Made by a program: the position numbers and the translations under genes
The notes under the pieces: generated by a model
The model's database searches: none
Seen by the model: only the letters and a program-made list of their open reading frames with translations
Told to the model about the DNA's origin: nothing
Shown here: piece by piece, positions 11,202 to 23,200 of the stretch
Layout of the letters: each line of letters begins with the position of its first letter
How positions within the stretch are numbered: position 1 is the first letter of the stretch
Assembly: GCA_029204225.1 (NCBI GenBank)
Contig: CM055104.1
Span: 28,402,253-28,466,252 of the forward strand
Reading direction: 5' to 3'
Length of the DNA: 64,000 nucleotides
Source: Diphasiastrum complanatum
Lineage: Eukaryota; Streptophyta; Lycopodiopsida; Lycopodiales; Lycopodiaceae

Positions 11202-14200
11202 CTGGGGCAATCACAAACACAAAGTGAAGCTATAAGATTCAGTAAAAGCCAAACCTTAAAAGCACCAGCAAGTAGAAGTTCTAACGTATTAAAGCTAACC
11301 AAACATGCAACAAAGATTTCCCTGGACCCATATGCTGTGTGGTGGATATCAACATATGCTAATGCTTACTATTTTGGCTGAGTATCAAGTCAAATCCTCA
11401 GAAAGAACTAACCTTACTGTCGAATATTTACAAGTGCCTTGATGATCAACTGTTGATCCAACACACACCGTGTTTGGGGTTCTGCATGTCTGTGAGCATT
11501 TTTCAATTGTTGACTTGTTGCCAACATCAGATCTTTTACGTGAAATCTTTTGAAGATCGGTTCTATCAGCCAAAAAGTTCCAGATAAATCGGGAAGTATC
11601 ATCAACATTCTCCAGCATAGGACTGGATGAGGGTCTTCCAAGGAGAACACCGACATAGTGGTTGGCATAAGGTTGTGTTGGTGTGATAAGATCTTTTACA
11701 AGATCACACATCATTCCTGGTTTGAAGGTCAAAAGACAGCCCACAAGCTCTTGCACAAGAGAGCTGTTGACTGTTATTGACTGCAACACTTCTGAACTAG
11801 CATTTACTGTACCGGTTCCCAGCTGATATAACGTTCGAGCAAGTATGGAGCCGGCTGCAGTGATTGCTGAAATATTGATATTTTCTGTACATGAACCAAA
11901 AACATTCAAATCCCTGTAGCCACATGCTCTTCAACTACAAAACTAAAAGCTCTGGCCAGTTTCCAAAAAAAAATTAGTATTGAAAATCAAAGAACTTGCA
12001 AGTGAAGCATGACAGATTATGGTTTACCAAAATCATCAAGATGACTGTGATATAGCTCGTTCTTGAAATGTGTATCAAATTCTTCCAACACTACTCCGGC
12101 AATTGAGGCATTCTGCACAACAAAAGAAATATCTAGCGTGTCAACCTCATAAGCGAAACCAGACAATCCCAAGGTAAAACGTCTACTGATGTAACCTTGA
12201 AGTTTAGAAGTGCATAGTGCATAATCACGACTAATGATTAGTAAAGAAATGTTTTTCAAAATCAAGTCTAAGAAGCCTCAAACTTTCAACCTGTTGCAAG
12301 AAGCTCATAAGAGAGGAAGGTGGAACTCCCGGATTATGCCTGCTAGCTGTTTCTACTCTCGACTTGATTATGTCCTTTGTTGTAGAAGCCGTTTTTAATG
12401 CTTCCAAGATTTCTTGCGTGCCAGTTGACACCTGGAACTTGACAAGCTAACTGTTCTTCAGAATGAACGTATACTTGCAAAAACTTCAACCATGGTTTTC
12501 TTCTTAAATTTGGTACATTCAAAGCAGTGCTGGAGGAAGAGTAACGTCAATCAGAAAATGGGAATAGCAGTAAAAAGAACAATTGAAGCTTGGGAACAGT
12601 AAAATTCTTATCAAACCAAATATGATAAGTAGTACTGCAATACTTACAGCAGTAAGAGAAATCAAACTAGTGAGTGAAAAAAAATGAACTTATGATGAAG
12701 GTCTTCTTCAGAAAAGCTCAACACTACCGAAAAACTTGCTGATTAACCAAAGATTTCTTGAGCCTGGCAGTTACAACTAGTACGTGTTGCACCAGTTATG
12801 TTCTAGCAAAGAGTGTCCAAGAATTTGTCATCAGAGATTGTCAGAACAACTTAAACCTCAACAGGCAACCTTTGTCCAAAGGAAAGCAAGGTCAGGAATC
12901 AAATTAATCCCTACCCTTTGCTTTTACAAAATGAACTCTTATCTTAAGAGAAAATTGAGGACATTCATGAGCATATAAGAAATGGATAAAAAAAGTAAAT
13001 TTTCTACATGTCTGTGACTAAATTATCGAAAAATAATGCTTATAGAAAGAAAGCCACCCCTGCTTTGTTGCTCTGAAGGTGAAAAGCGGTATTTAGTGAA
13101 AAGCTAATCGACGGATGTGGATAAACTACAATGAATCAAAGGTCCTAGAATGGAGTTAAAGGTCCTAGAATGTATTATGTATCTCTTAGACATTACAGTT
13201 ATTTTTAGAAGGTTGTATCGCATATTATCACATCATTTCATACATGCCCTTCCGTACCATTTGATACATAACCCTCGTACGCAGCATGTTATTCATGAGA
13301 ATCATCAAAAGAACCTGTCTTTTCCATAAAAGAGGCTCAAACCATTCATTTGAAAAGGGCCACCAAAAGAGGAGAGGAGTGCCTAGAGAGATCAACTGTG
13401 ATCCGATATGAGCAAAACAATTTTGCAACCAAGATTTGATACTTGTGCGGAGTACGATAATAGCTTGTTTTAACGATATTAGCTTTCATTTTGTGTTCTC
13501 TTTCTTTCATCTGATAGTTTTCAATGATTTTACAAAAATTAAGGATGGAGACATCGTTTGGACATTTTTTTGGGCAATAGGCATCATTCATCAACGATTT
13601 TGTTTGTTCAAGTTGGAGTTTTCTTTAAGGATTAGGTTGTATGAGTGTGTTAGGTTGGGTTTAGGATTTAGGGCTGATTATCGATCAATGATGCCAGATT
13701 CAGACACCCTACTTCTACTTTGGTATAGGATTTTACGATTTCTAGGCTCATTATTAGAGTTTTGCCTACTCTTAAGCAAAAAGAGGGAGCCTATTTATAC
13801 AAGTAGAGATAGAGAAATCCAAAGGCCAATGGTTCCCAATGTGAAATCAGCCAAGAGCCATATGTTACATACGAGTTACAAAAGCAAATGAAAAGCCTCG
13901 GCATTGGACAGGCCAAGTGCTAATTGGAGAAGAAGGTCACTTGTCCCATGGACCCCCCATTATGAGTTGGCCCCTCCAAACTTGAGTACATGGACCAAAA
14001 GTTTAAAAATGCTCCTTGGGTCCTCAAAACCATATACATTGCCCCAACTTCATTAAATATGGCATTAACTCCATGCAGTCACGCAATCCAAGACTGGAGA
14101 AAGCTCTGTACTCGCCATACTTTCTCTGGAGAAGATCCAACCCACGGAGAAAAAAAAAATCTGATGACGCCTAACAGCCGTCCAAGATGTACCTTTTGGT

Positions 14201-17200
14201 ACCTCGACTTCGCAATCAGAGCATCAACAGAGGAATCTCCATTAAAGAACAAATAGGACAAATAGTGACTTCTAACAGACATATCTAATTCCTAATTCCT
14301 AATTCCTAAACATGCCTCTCCAATGTCCATAAATGCTCCCAATTCCTAGATATACATGATGCCTCTCCTAGATAATGAAAAAAAAGAAGTAGATGCTCCC
14401 AGTACTACAAATGGTGCTGAAGGGGGTTGTCACCTCCGAGGTCTCTGAACAGCTCGTGATTGTAGTGGTAAACGTTGTCTTTGATCACAATGTCAGACTC
14501 ATCCTCAAATAGTGTCTCTCTCAATATCTGCTCTGGAACGTCTCCTCCAGAAAAAGGAGGTGATCTAGGGCTGGAAGCCTATACCTCCATGCTGGTTCTG
14601 CTGGCATGTACGTTGGCATACACAATGTGGATCCCCATAGTAAATAAGAGAGCGTGTTGTGACAAGGAATCACAAAAAAGGTAATAATAACGCCCTCTGA
14701 TCTCATAGTATAGAGGACACCTGAAAATAAATTGCTCCTCGGACTCCACCTCGTCTAATGTACAAAATTGATAAATCCTGCGATAATGTTTCCTATTTGA
14801 TGAAACTTGTTATTATGTTTTGGTACAAAACACAATCAAAAAAGAATATCCATTTTCCACCAATATTCTTCATGGTGTGGTCAAAAGCCCTCTAATTTCC
14901 ATTAGTAACATATAAAATATAGTACGAGATTGTTTTTTACATCTTGCAACGATTAGATGGATATACAAATTGTCCTTATTATATCTAAATTCTATTAAAA
15001 GCATTCCAAAGGCACAAATAATTGATGGGTTTGGTTAAAATGTTGAGAAATCAATCTTTGTTTGATAAAAATGTGCTGATAAGGAGTCAAAGTGATATGA
15101 GCTCAATAAATTTCAGAGACATATGAGAGTCATTATGCGCTTGTGAATGTATACCTGACTTCCTTGGGTATGAGCATAGAAAGTAGCAACACCATCATCC
15201 ATAGCACGTCCCACTGAGCCAATCTCAATTATCTGTTGAAATGAAAGACTACCATAAACGTTGCAAAACTCAATTGTACATATCTTGGCTATAACAAAAA
15301 ATAAAAACTTGTAGAATTCAAGCATGCTCTGATAACATGTTGGAAATCAACAAGCTTTGTTAGCAAACATTGTGATTCAAACATACTCTGCAAATATGTG
15401 GGCTATGGATAAAGTACTGTCAACTGAAAGATACATAAGAATATCACATATATGTGCATACATCATAGTATGTGCAACCTAGTTCACGTGAAATCTAACT
15501 CGACAATTACCTCTTGGTACAAGTATTTGACAAGAAACACTTCCGATAATTTGAGTAGATACAATAATAGAGCATACAAAGATTTTGGTAGTTAGAACAT
15601 CACACGAATCAACACGAGAAAAGGGGTCAAGATACCACTGATATTTCCTCCCCCCTTTACTTGGGAAACAAATTTTCAATACTGCATTGGGGAATGATGA
15701 GAACAAGTGGTTCCAATAGGACAATGCTCTATCAATTAGAATAATGACCTGGGTAAATTAGCATGACTTAAATTGTTGACAACACATGCATCCAACATTA
15801 TGCTTCATGCAAGATAATAATTCTTATCAAGGCATGTAACTATTAGCCTAGTACAATTAAACTTTTATTGGACTATTGACAAATAGTGGCATGTCGCTAA
15901 CTCAAAAAACAATAGTGAAACTTCAAAACCTTTTTACTTTGTAGTCAATCATCGGAAGGTACCTTTCCCAATCCGACTGTCTCCTGGAAACATATGCCCA
16001 AAGCATATCTCCCATAGACTGGTTTGTCCTCTCTGTCTGACCATCCGATTCAGGATAATTTGATGACCCCATACTTAGAGTGGTCCTAATTTCTCAAAGA
16101 CCGCTTGCCAGAATTTGCCAGTGAACTTTGGATCTCGATCACTAACAATGTCATTCGGCAAACCAAATAACCTAAACAACTTTTCAACGAAAAGCTGAGC
16201 AAGTTCAGAAGCCTTGACAATTTGCTTGGTTGGTATGAATTGCGACATTTTAGTTAACTTGTCAACTATTACCCAAATGGCATCATTTTGCTTCCCTGTC
16301 CGAGGTAGCCCAACCACAAAGTCCATGGAAATACTTTCCCACTTTCTTTCGGGAATTTCCAAGGGCATTAACAAACCAACTGCCTTAAGTCTTTCAGCTT
16401 TGTTAACTTGGCATTGTGCACACTTGCGAACATATGCCTCGACTTGACTTTTTAAGTTTGGCCAATAAAAGTTCCTTTTTACTAAGTCAAGCGTCCTTTG
16501 CGCGCCAGGGTGCCCTGCACACGGGCTGTCATGACATTCATGCAGGATTTGGGCCCTTATATCATCATTTTCTGGCACACAAACTTTTCCATTCCGGAAA
16601 AGTAACCCATTCCTAATGGAATAGTCTCTCTGTATCTTGTCTTGAGGAGAAATCTTGGAATCCTGCATTCCAAGCTCATCACTATATCTAGAAGAACTTG
16701 CCAGGACGTCTAGCCAAATACGACCGAAGTACCTATCGGTCTTACACAAATTTCTCAAGGACAGATACAACTCAGATTGGATCTTAGAAAAGCTTAACTG
16801 ATTAACCTCTCCAATCCGGCTTAAGGCATCCGCGACACTATTAGAAGTACCCTTCCGGTACTCAATGTCATAATGGAATTCTTGGAGCATCTCCTGGCCT
16901 TAGTACTTACGACCCCTAAGGTCGACCGCATCGTTAATATACTTTAACGCTTGATGGTCAGTAACTATGGTAAACTGGGAGCCATACAAATAATGTCTCC
17001 AAACTTTCAGGGCATGAATCACAGCAAAAAGCTCCTTGTCGTAGGTGGAATACCATCCTGATATAGGACTGCACCTATAGCATAGTCACTGGCATCCGTT
17101 TCAAGCACATATGGCTTGTTAGGATCCACTATGTGTAAAATAGGTGTTGTAGTCACACAGTATTTGAGGTTCTCAAAACTCTGATTCAACTCTTCAGTCC

Positions 17201-20200
17201 AAGTAACCGGAGGACTGAACTTACTGTGCCAGCTAACTCTCTTAGCCCCTTTGAGGACATTCGTCAAGGCCAATGCAATTAATGCATAGTTCAAGATGAA
17301 TCTATGAAAAAATCCCGTAAAGCCCAAAAAGGACTTAACCTCTCGGATGGTTTTAGAAATAGGCCATTCACGTACTTGTCGGACTTTATTTGGGTCAATT
17401 TCCAACCCATGGTCCGAAATAATGTGACCAAGGTATAACAACCTTTTCTGGAAGAATAAACATTTGGAATCCTTGGCAACTTTAAGACAGTCCTGAGATG
17501 CTCCTCATTCTCCTCCAAGGTCTTACTATAGATGAGAATATCATCCAAGTACACTATTACGAACTTTCCCAGATATGGACGAAGAAGATCGTTCATCTGC
17601 TGCTGGAAAGTTGCTGGAGCATTTGTCAAGCCAAATGGTAAAACCAGAAACTCATAATGGCCGTACCTAGTTCTAAACCCGGTTTTTTCAACATCCTCAG
17701 TCTTTATGCGAATCTGATGATACCCTGATCTAAAATCGATTTTGGTGAAGTACTTTGCACCATGCAATCGATCAACCAGCTCATCCATTCGCGGCAAAGG
17801 TTAACGGTTTTTAATCGCAGGTTCCCCCAAGGGAGATTTACTAGGCCTAACATGGCCCATCTTGAGGTGATTTTGCAGTTGCCTATAAACCTCATCCTCT
17901 TCAGTAGTACTCATCCTCTATGGATACAGTGATATAGGTGAACTACCAGGAATCAGTTTAATACCATGGTCAACACCCCTAGAGGGGGGAAGACCCTCAA
18001 AAAGCTGCTCAGGAAACACATTGTTAAATTCTTGCCTAAGTTTCTTAAAATTTCACCTTCTGGTGAGTCTTCTTGCTTTAGTTTATTAGACATTAGTTCC
18101 ATTTGGAGATTGTAAAATTGCAAACTGCATTCTTCATGGTAAGTAAAATCTTTTAACCAACATAAATAAGAACTGCAATCAACAACATCCATACATTTAA
18201 CTGTTTCCAAAGCAGAAAGCATATATGAAGTAGAAATATCAACATTTCCATTTAATTCTATGAGTGAGCCGTTATGCAAGAACGACAAACTGTGAGTTAC
18301 ATAGTTTTTCTTCATAGACTCGTTCCTCTCATAGAACCACTCCTTTCCAAGTATTACATCTACCCTATCTAGGACAGTCTAATTTATCCTTATAGGCTTC
18401 AATCTCTACTGGTAGACGTGGGACTATCCGGTCCTATACTTGGCTTTCCACACCAGTTGCCAGCTTCACTGTGTATCGGTGATCACTTTGCCTTGTTTCC
18501 ACCTTTAGCTTCTGCAACAAATTAGCGTTAATAAAATTATGTGTGGAACCATTGTCAAATAAAACTGTTACGGCTTGGCCACCCACAACCCCATGTTGAA
18601 ATAAATGCCTATTTTGCCCCTTAAGGCTTGTATACTTGTAACTTGTAAGTTGTGCATAAGACATGGGGGTAAAACATTTATGTACATAGTACACCCCACT
18701 TGTGCTAATTAGGCAAGTAAATCAAGTAGGTTAAGGACCCATGTGGGTTCTAGAGCTAGAATTAGCAAGACACCACCTCTATACATAACATGCTATATGT
18801 AGCCCAAACTTTGGAGGGGTTTCCACGCCCTACCACACTTTGAATCTTCATTCATGTTGTGTGAGCTTTGAAGTCCTCTCTCTCTTGCTTTTGTGTTCTA
18901 CTCCATAGCTGGTTTTCTGAAGCTTTGTGCTTACTATGCTGTTATGATACTCCATAGCTAGGCCTTGGAATTTGACATGGTATCAGAGCAGGTTATCTTG
19001 CCTGTGGTGTGGTGAAAGTTTGGACCTGTTTTTGATCAGATTCCTGCAATTCCTGGAGAGCAGCTTACCTTTGAGGAGGGAGCACTTTTTGTAGGGGCAT
19101 CTGATCTCTGTGCTATTTGCATGGTTGGAGTACTATTGGCAAGGGGAGTACAGGGAGCCAAAAAGTTTCTAATTTGAGACAAAAATTTTTGAGTCTTTTT
19201 GGACAGCTAGGACTGTAGGAGGGCGCTTTCTACAGTGGGGACTTCAGTGAAAGTTCTGAGTGGATCTTGGACAAGGGCTAGGACAGCCATACAGGGGGAT
19301 AGTTTCAAATCCAGAAGCTGAGGTTTGATATTGGATGAGGGAGAGAGCAGCAATCCAGGGGCTAGGAGGTCTCAAAGGCAAGCCCAGCAGCATGAACACT
19401 AGGAGACAAACTATGCACTTATGACTACTATTTTAGATTCACAAGATCCACATACATTCGTTGAGGCAGCAGATGAGAAGGTATGGCAACATGCTATGCA
19501 AGAGGAGTACGACTCCATTCTCAAGAATGATACATGGGATTTGGTGAAGTTACCAAAAGGGAAGCGTCCTATTGGCTGTAAGTGGGTCTACAGGACCAAA
19601 TACAAATCTGATGGGAGCATCGAAAAGCATAAGGCAAGGCTGGTTGCTAAAGGCTATGCACAGAACGAGGGCTTGGACTATGATGAGACGTTTGCACCGG
19701 TAGCTAAGATGACGTCTATCAGGTTGATTTTAGCATTGGCTGCATTTTTTGGTTGGGAGGTCCATCAAATGGACGTGAAGAGTGCTTTTCTTAATGGACA
19801 GTTGGCTGAAGAAGTCTACATGGAACAGCCACAAGGTTTTGAGGCTAAGGGCAAGGAAAGTATGGTATGCAGGCTTAAGAAGGCCTTATATGGTTTGAAG
19901 CAGGCACCCAGGGCCTGGTATAGTCCTATTGACGACTATTTTGCCAAGGAGCAATTCATAAAGTGTCAGTCGGACTGCAACCCATTCGTGAAGGAGGAAG
20001 ATGGGAACATTGTTTTGATAGTTCTCTATGTGGATGACTTGGTCATCACGGGTAACAATGGGCAGCTTATTGAAAAGGTGAAGGCTCATTTATCAAATGA
20101 GTTCGAGATGAAGGATTTGGGCTTAATCCACTATTGTCTTGGTTTGGAGGTTTGGAAAAAGGAAAACTGTGTGTTTATTTCCCAAGCCAACTATGCATGT

Positions 20201-23200
20201 GAAGTTTTGAATAGGTTCAACATGCAGGATTGCAAACCCGTTTTCACGCCCATTGATACCAGCAGTAAGCCATCCAGAGATGATGGCACTCCTTTTGTGG
20301 ACGAGACTCTTTATAGACAGCTTGTGGGTAGCCTAATTTATCTCACCACTACGAGACCAGACATTTCCTATGCGGTTGGTGTAGCAAGCCAGTTCATGAG
20401 TTCTCCAACTGAAGTACATTGGAAAGCAGCCAAGAGGGTTTTGAGGTATGTCAAAGGGACAACCTGCTATGGGATTGAGTACACAGATGACGGAAAGCTT
20501 CAGCTTGGAGGCTTTACTGATTCAGATTGGGCAGGTGATAGGGATGATCGAAAGTCGACCGCAGGTTACACTTTTAATCTTGGTTCAGGGGCCATTTCTT
20601 GGTGTAGCAAGAAACAGCCCACAATTACCTTATCATCGACAGAGGCTGTGTACAGGGCAGCGGCAAAAGCTACCTGCGAGGCAATATGGCTTAGGAGACT
20701 TCTTGGGGAGGTGCAGATTCCACAGGATGGTCCTACTATTCTTCAGTGTGACAGCCAGAGTTGCATCCAGCTTGCCAAAAATCCTGTGTACCATGCTCGT
20801 ACGAAGCATATTGAGGTGGATCAACACTTCTTACGAGAGAAGATACAAAGCGGAGAAATTCAGCTCGGGTATTGTGATACCAACGAACAAGCAGCAGATA
20901 TCTTCTAGGTGTTGGTATGAACAAAATAGCCATCGAGGGGGGGTGTTGAAATAAATGCCTATTTTGCCCCTTAAGGCTTGTATACTTGTAACTTGTAAGT
21001 TGTGCATAAGACATGGGGGTAAAACATTTATGTACATAGTACACCCCACTTGTGCTAATTAGGCAAGTAATAACAAGTAGGCTGAGGACCAATGTGGGTT
21101 CTAGAGCTAGAATTAGCAAGACACCACCTCTATACATAACATGCTATATGTAGCCCAAACTTTGGAGGGGTTTCCACGCCCTACTACACTTTGAATATTC
21201 ATTCATGTTGTGTGAGCTTTGAAGTCCTCTCTCTCTTGCTTTTGTGTTCTACTCCATAGCTGGTTTTCTGAAGCTTTCATAGTGTGCTTACTATGCTGTT
21301 ATGATACTCCATAGCTAGGCCTTGGAATTTGACACCCCATTCATCCAAATGAGGTCATGAGGGCCAAGAACAGCCGTATAAAAACAACAATGCTCGCACA
21401 GAATTACCAGCAAAGGAAAGATCTACGCTAGATATGCTAGAGTTACCTAGCATCTTAAAGATGCCCCTTAGCTTTCCGTTTCTTTGGACATTCCTTCGCG
21501 ACATGACCTGGTTCCATGCAATTGAAGCATAGATTGTCGCTTCTGGCTTTCATAAAGGTTTCCTGGTCCAAGGTAGATCTTTTCTTCGACTTACCTGAAC
21601 CCGAAGACCCATCCTTTGCCTTGTCTTTCGATTTCTTTGGAAAGAAAGGTTTCTTACCCTTTACGTCGGGCAAGACACCAGTCTCAGGCTTAGCCATCAT
21701 ACGAGTATCATCGTAGATTCTGGCGAAGTGAACAGCATCCTCGAGGGTAAGACGCTGGTTCCTCCTGACCTCTAGAAGGTAGTCTCTTGGCAACCCAAGT
21801 ATAAAATGCAACTTTACTAGCAAAGGATCTATTCTAGTTGCAAAACAAGAATAGACTTCGTGAAACTCTTGTAAGTATTGATCCAGGGGCCGGTTCCCCA
21901 TATGGATCGTTGCATACTGACGGTAAAATTCAAAATCATCAAGAATAGGAAGGAAGGCCACCTTAAAGGCCTTACAAAAATCCTCCCAATTCCTAGGAAC
22001 TTCAGGCTTACCCCTTATATCTTGCCACCAGGTAAATGCTTTACCTCGCAGGTACATGACGGCGAGATTGATCTTGTTATCCTCGGATGAATCGTGCATG
22101 GAAAAATGCAGATTCCATCGATCCAGCCATTGCAAGACCGCCTCCGGGGTTCTATCCTTCTTTTCCCCAGCAAAAACTTCAGGAGTGAACAAGGGTTGGT
22201 GCACCAATTGCCTTCGTTGCGCCAATTCCTTTAGTTCCTACTGATCCCGACTGTGTTTAGTTTGCATATCAACAATCTGTTGTTGTAGATTGTTAATTGC
22301 AAGCAACAAGGCATCAAGATCTAAGGTAGAGGTAGATGCAGTAACCTCCATAGCAGGGGACATAGGCTGTGTGGTAGGAGTAGGCTCCATTTTAACAAGA
22401 AGAAGAGAGGTGAATCAAGAAAGAGATGTTAGAAAAGAATCAAAAGCTACTCAAGGAAGGTAGATACAAAACTACTCTTGCTGTCTCTTCACAAACCAAA
22501 TGGTATTGTCCATGGCTGCCAAGAGGAATAAGAGAGAGCAAAGAGAAGGATGTGCATAGGAGAGGTATGCCTCCCTCTCCATGCTATCCTACTTCCTGCC
22601 AAGTGGCCTTGCTTTGCCACCTAGCCTCCACGTAAGCACCTTTGGCCATCTCCCAGCATCCTGCCAGGTGGCCTACAGCCCCCCCCCCCCCCCTTTCTCC
22701 TTTTCTTCTTTTTTTCAGGACCGTCCATCGCTGGAAAACAGGGACAGAACTGGGAAAAAAGCATTCTTTTGCTTAGGGAGGGTCCCAATTTTGCCAACAA
22801 AGGATCAGAGAGGAATCGGAATTGAAAAATGCTGCCTTCTGCCACCTGTCCGGGCCCTGACAGTGCCACGTGGCAGTTCTTACATCAATTTCTAGAGGAC
22901 CATCGCTGGTCAGGCAGCGATCAATAACTTCAAGTTTTTTTGCGCTGAGGAGGGTCCATCGCAGCAGATCTGTGCTTGAATCTGAGCGGAATGGATGTCC
23001 AAAGGCCTGCCACCTGTCCTTTCCTGGACAGTGCCACATGGGAGGTCCTTTTTGGGTCCCCCCAACCGTTTTTTTTTTCCTTTTGTACTTCAAAATTCAG
23101 AAACCTGAAGAAGCTAGCACCCACATGCTCTACTTATTACTTCTTGGTTCTAGAGCGACTTTGGTACGTGAAGCCATTGATAGGCTAAAACGTAATCATG

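Larger units (their letters stand above)
18594..21334 (+). mobile_element. Copia A: LTR element with RT-RNase H only
   Basis: A complete small LTR element of 2741 bp: 5' LTR 18594-18977, PBS TGGTATCAGAGC at 18978, PPT ATCGAGGGGGGG ending 20943, 3' LTR 20944-21334. It is flanked by a perfect 5-bp duplication CCCCA (18589-18593 and 21335-21339). The leader joins directly to the end of integrase; gag, protease and nearly all of integrase are absent. What remains is a 495-codon RT-RNase H frame. It belongs to the same family as copia B (31032-34787). It is inserted in gypsy H protease in opposite orientation and antisense to nicastrin. LTRs differ by a 7-bp indel and several substitutions. Confidence 0.95.
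15930..22394 (-). mobile_element. Ty3/gypsy element H, split by copia A, both ends truncated
   Basis: Minus-strand gypsy with domains in normal order: gag (22390-21455), protease (about 21360 to 18434, interrupted at 18593/21340), RT (17890-17291), RNase H (about 17250-16900) and integrase (16890 to about 15930). The integrase frame runs into decay and the element has no visible 3' LTR; upstream of gag no PBS was found. Frameshifts and stops occur in gag, after protease and in RT, so it is a pseudogene. Removing copia A and one copy of its CCCCA duplication rejoins the protease reading frame. Confidence 0.85.

Noticed and set aside
12784-12978. Small plus-strand ORF inside nicastrin intron 12
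   Set aside because: No similarity, no context, and antisense to an intron.
18594-18977. Nicastrin regulatory repeat
   Set aside because: It matches the other LTRs of the copia A/B family and is flanked by a target duplication, so it is an LTR.
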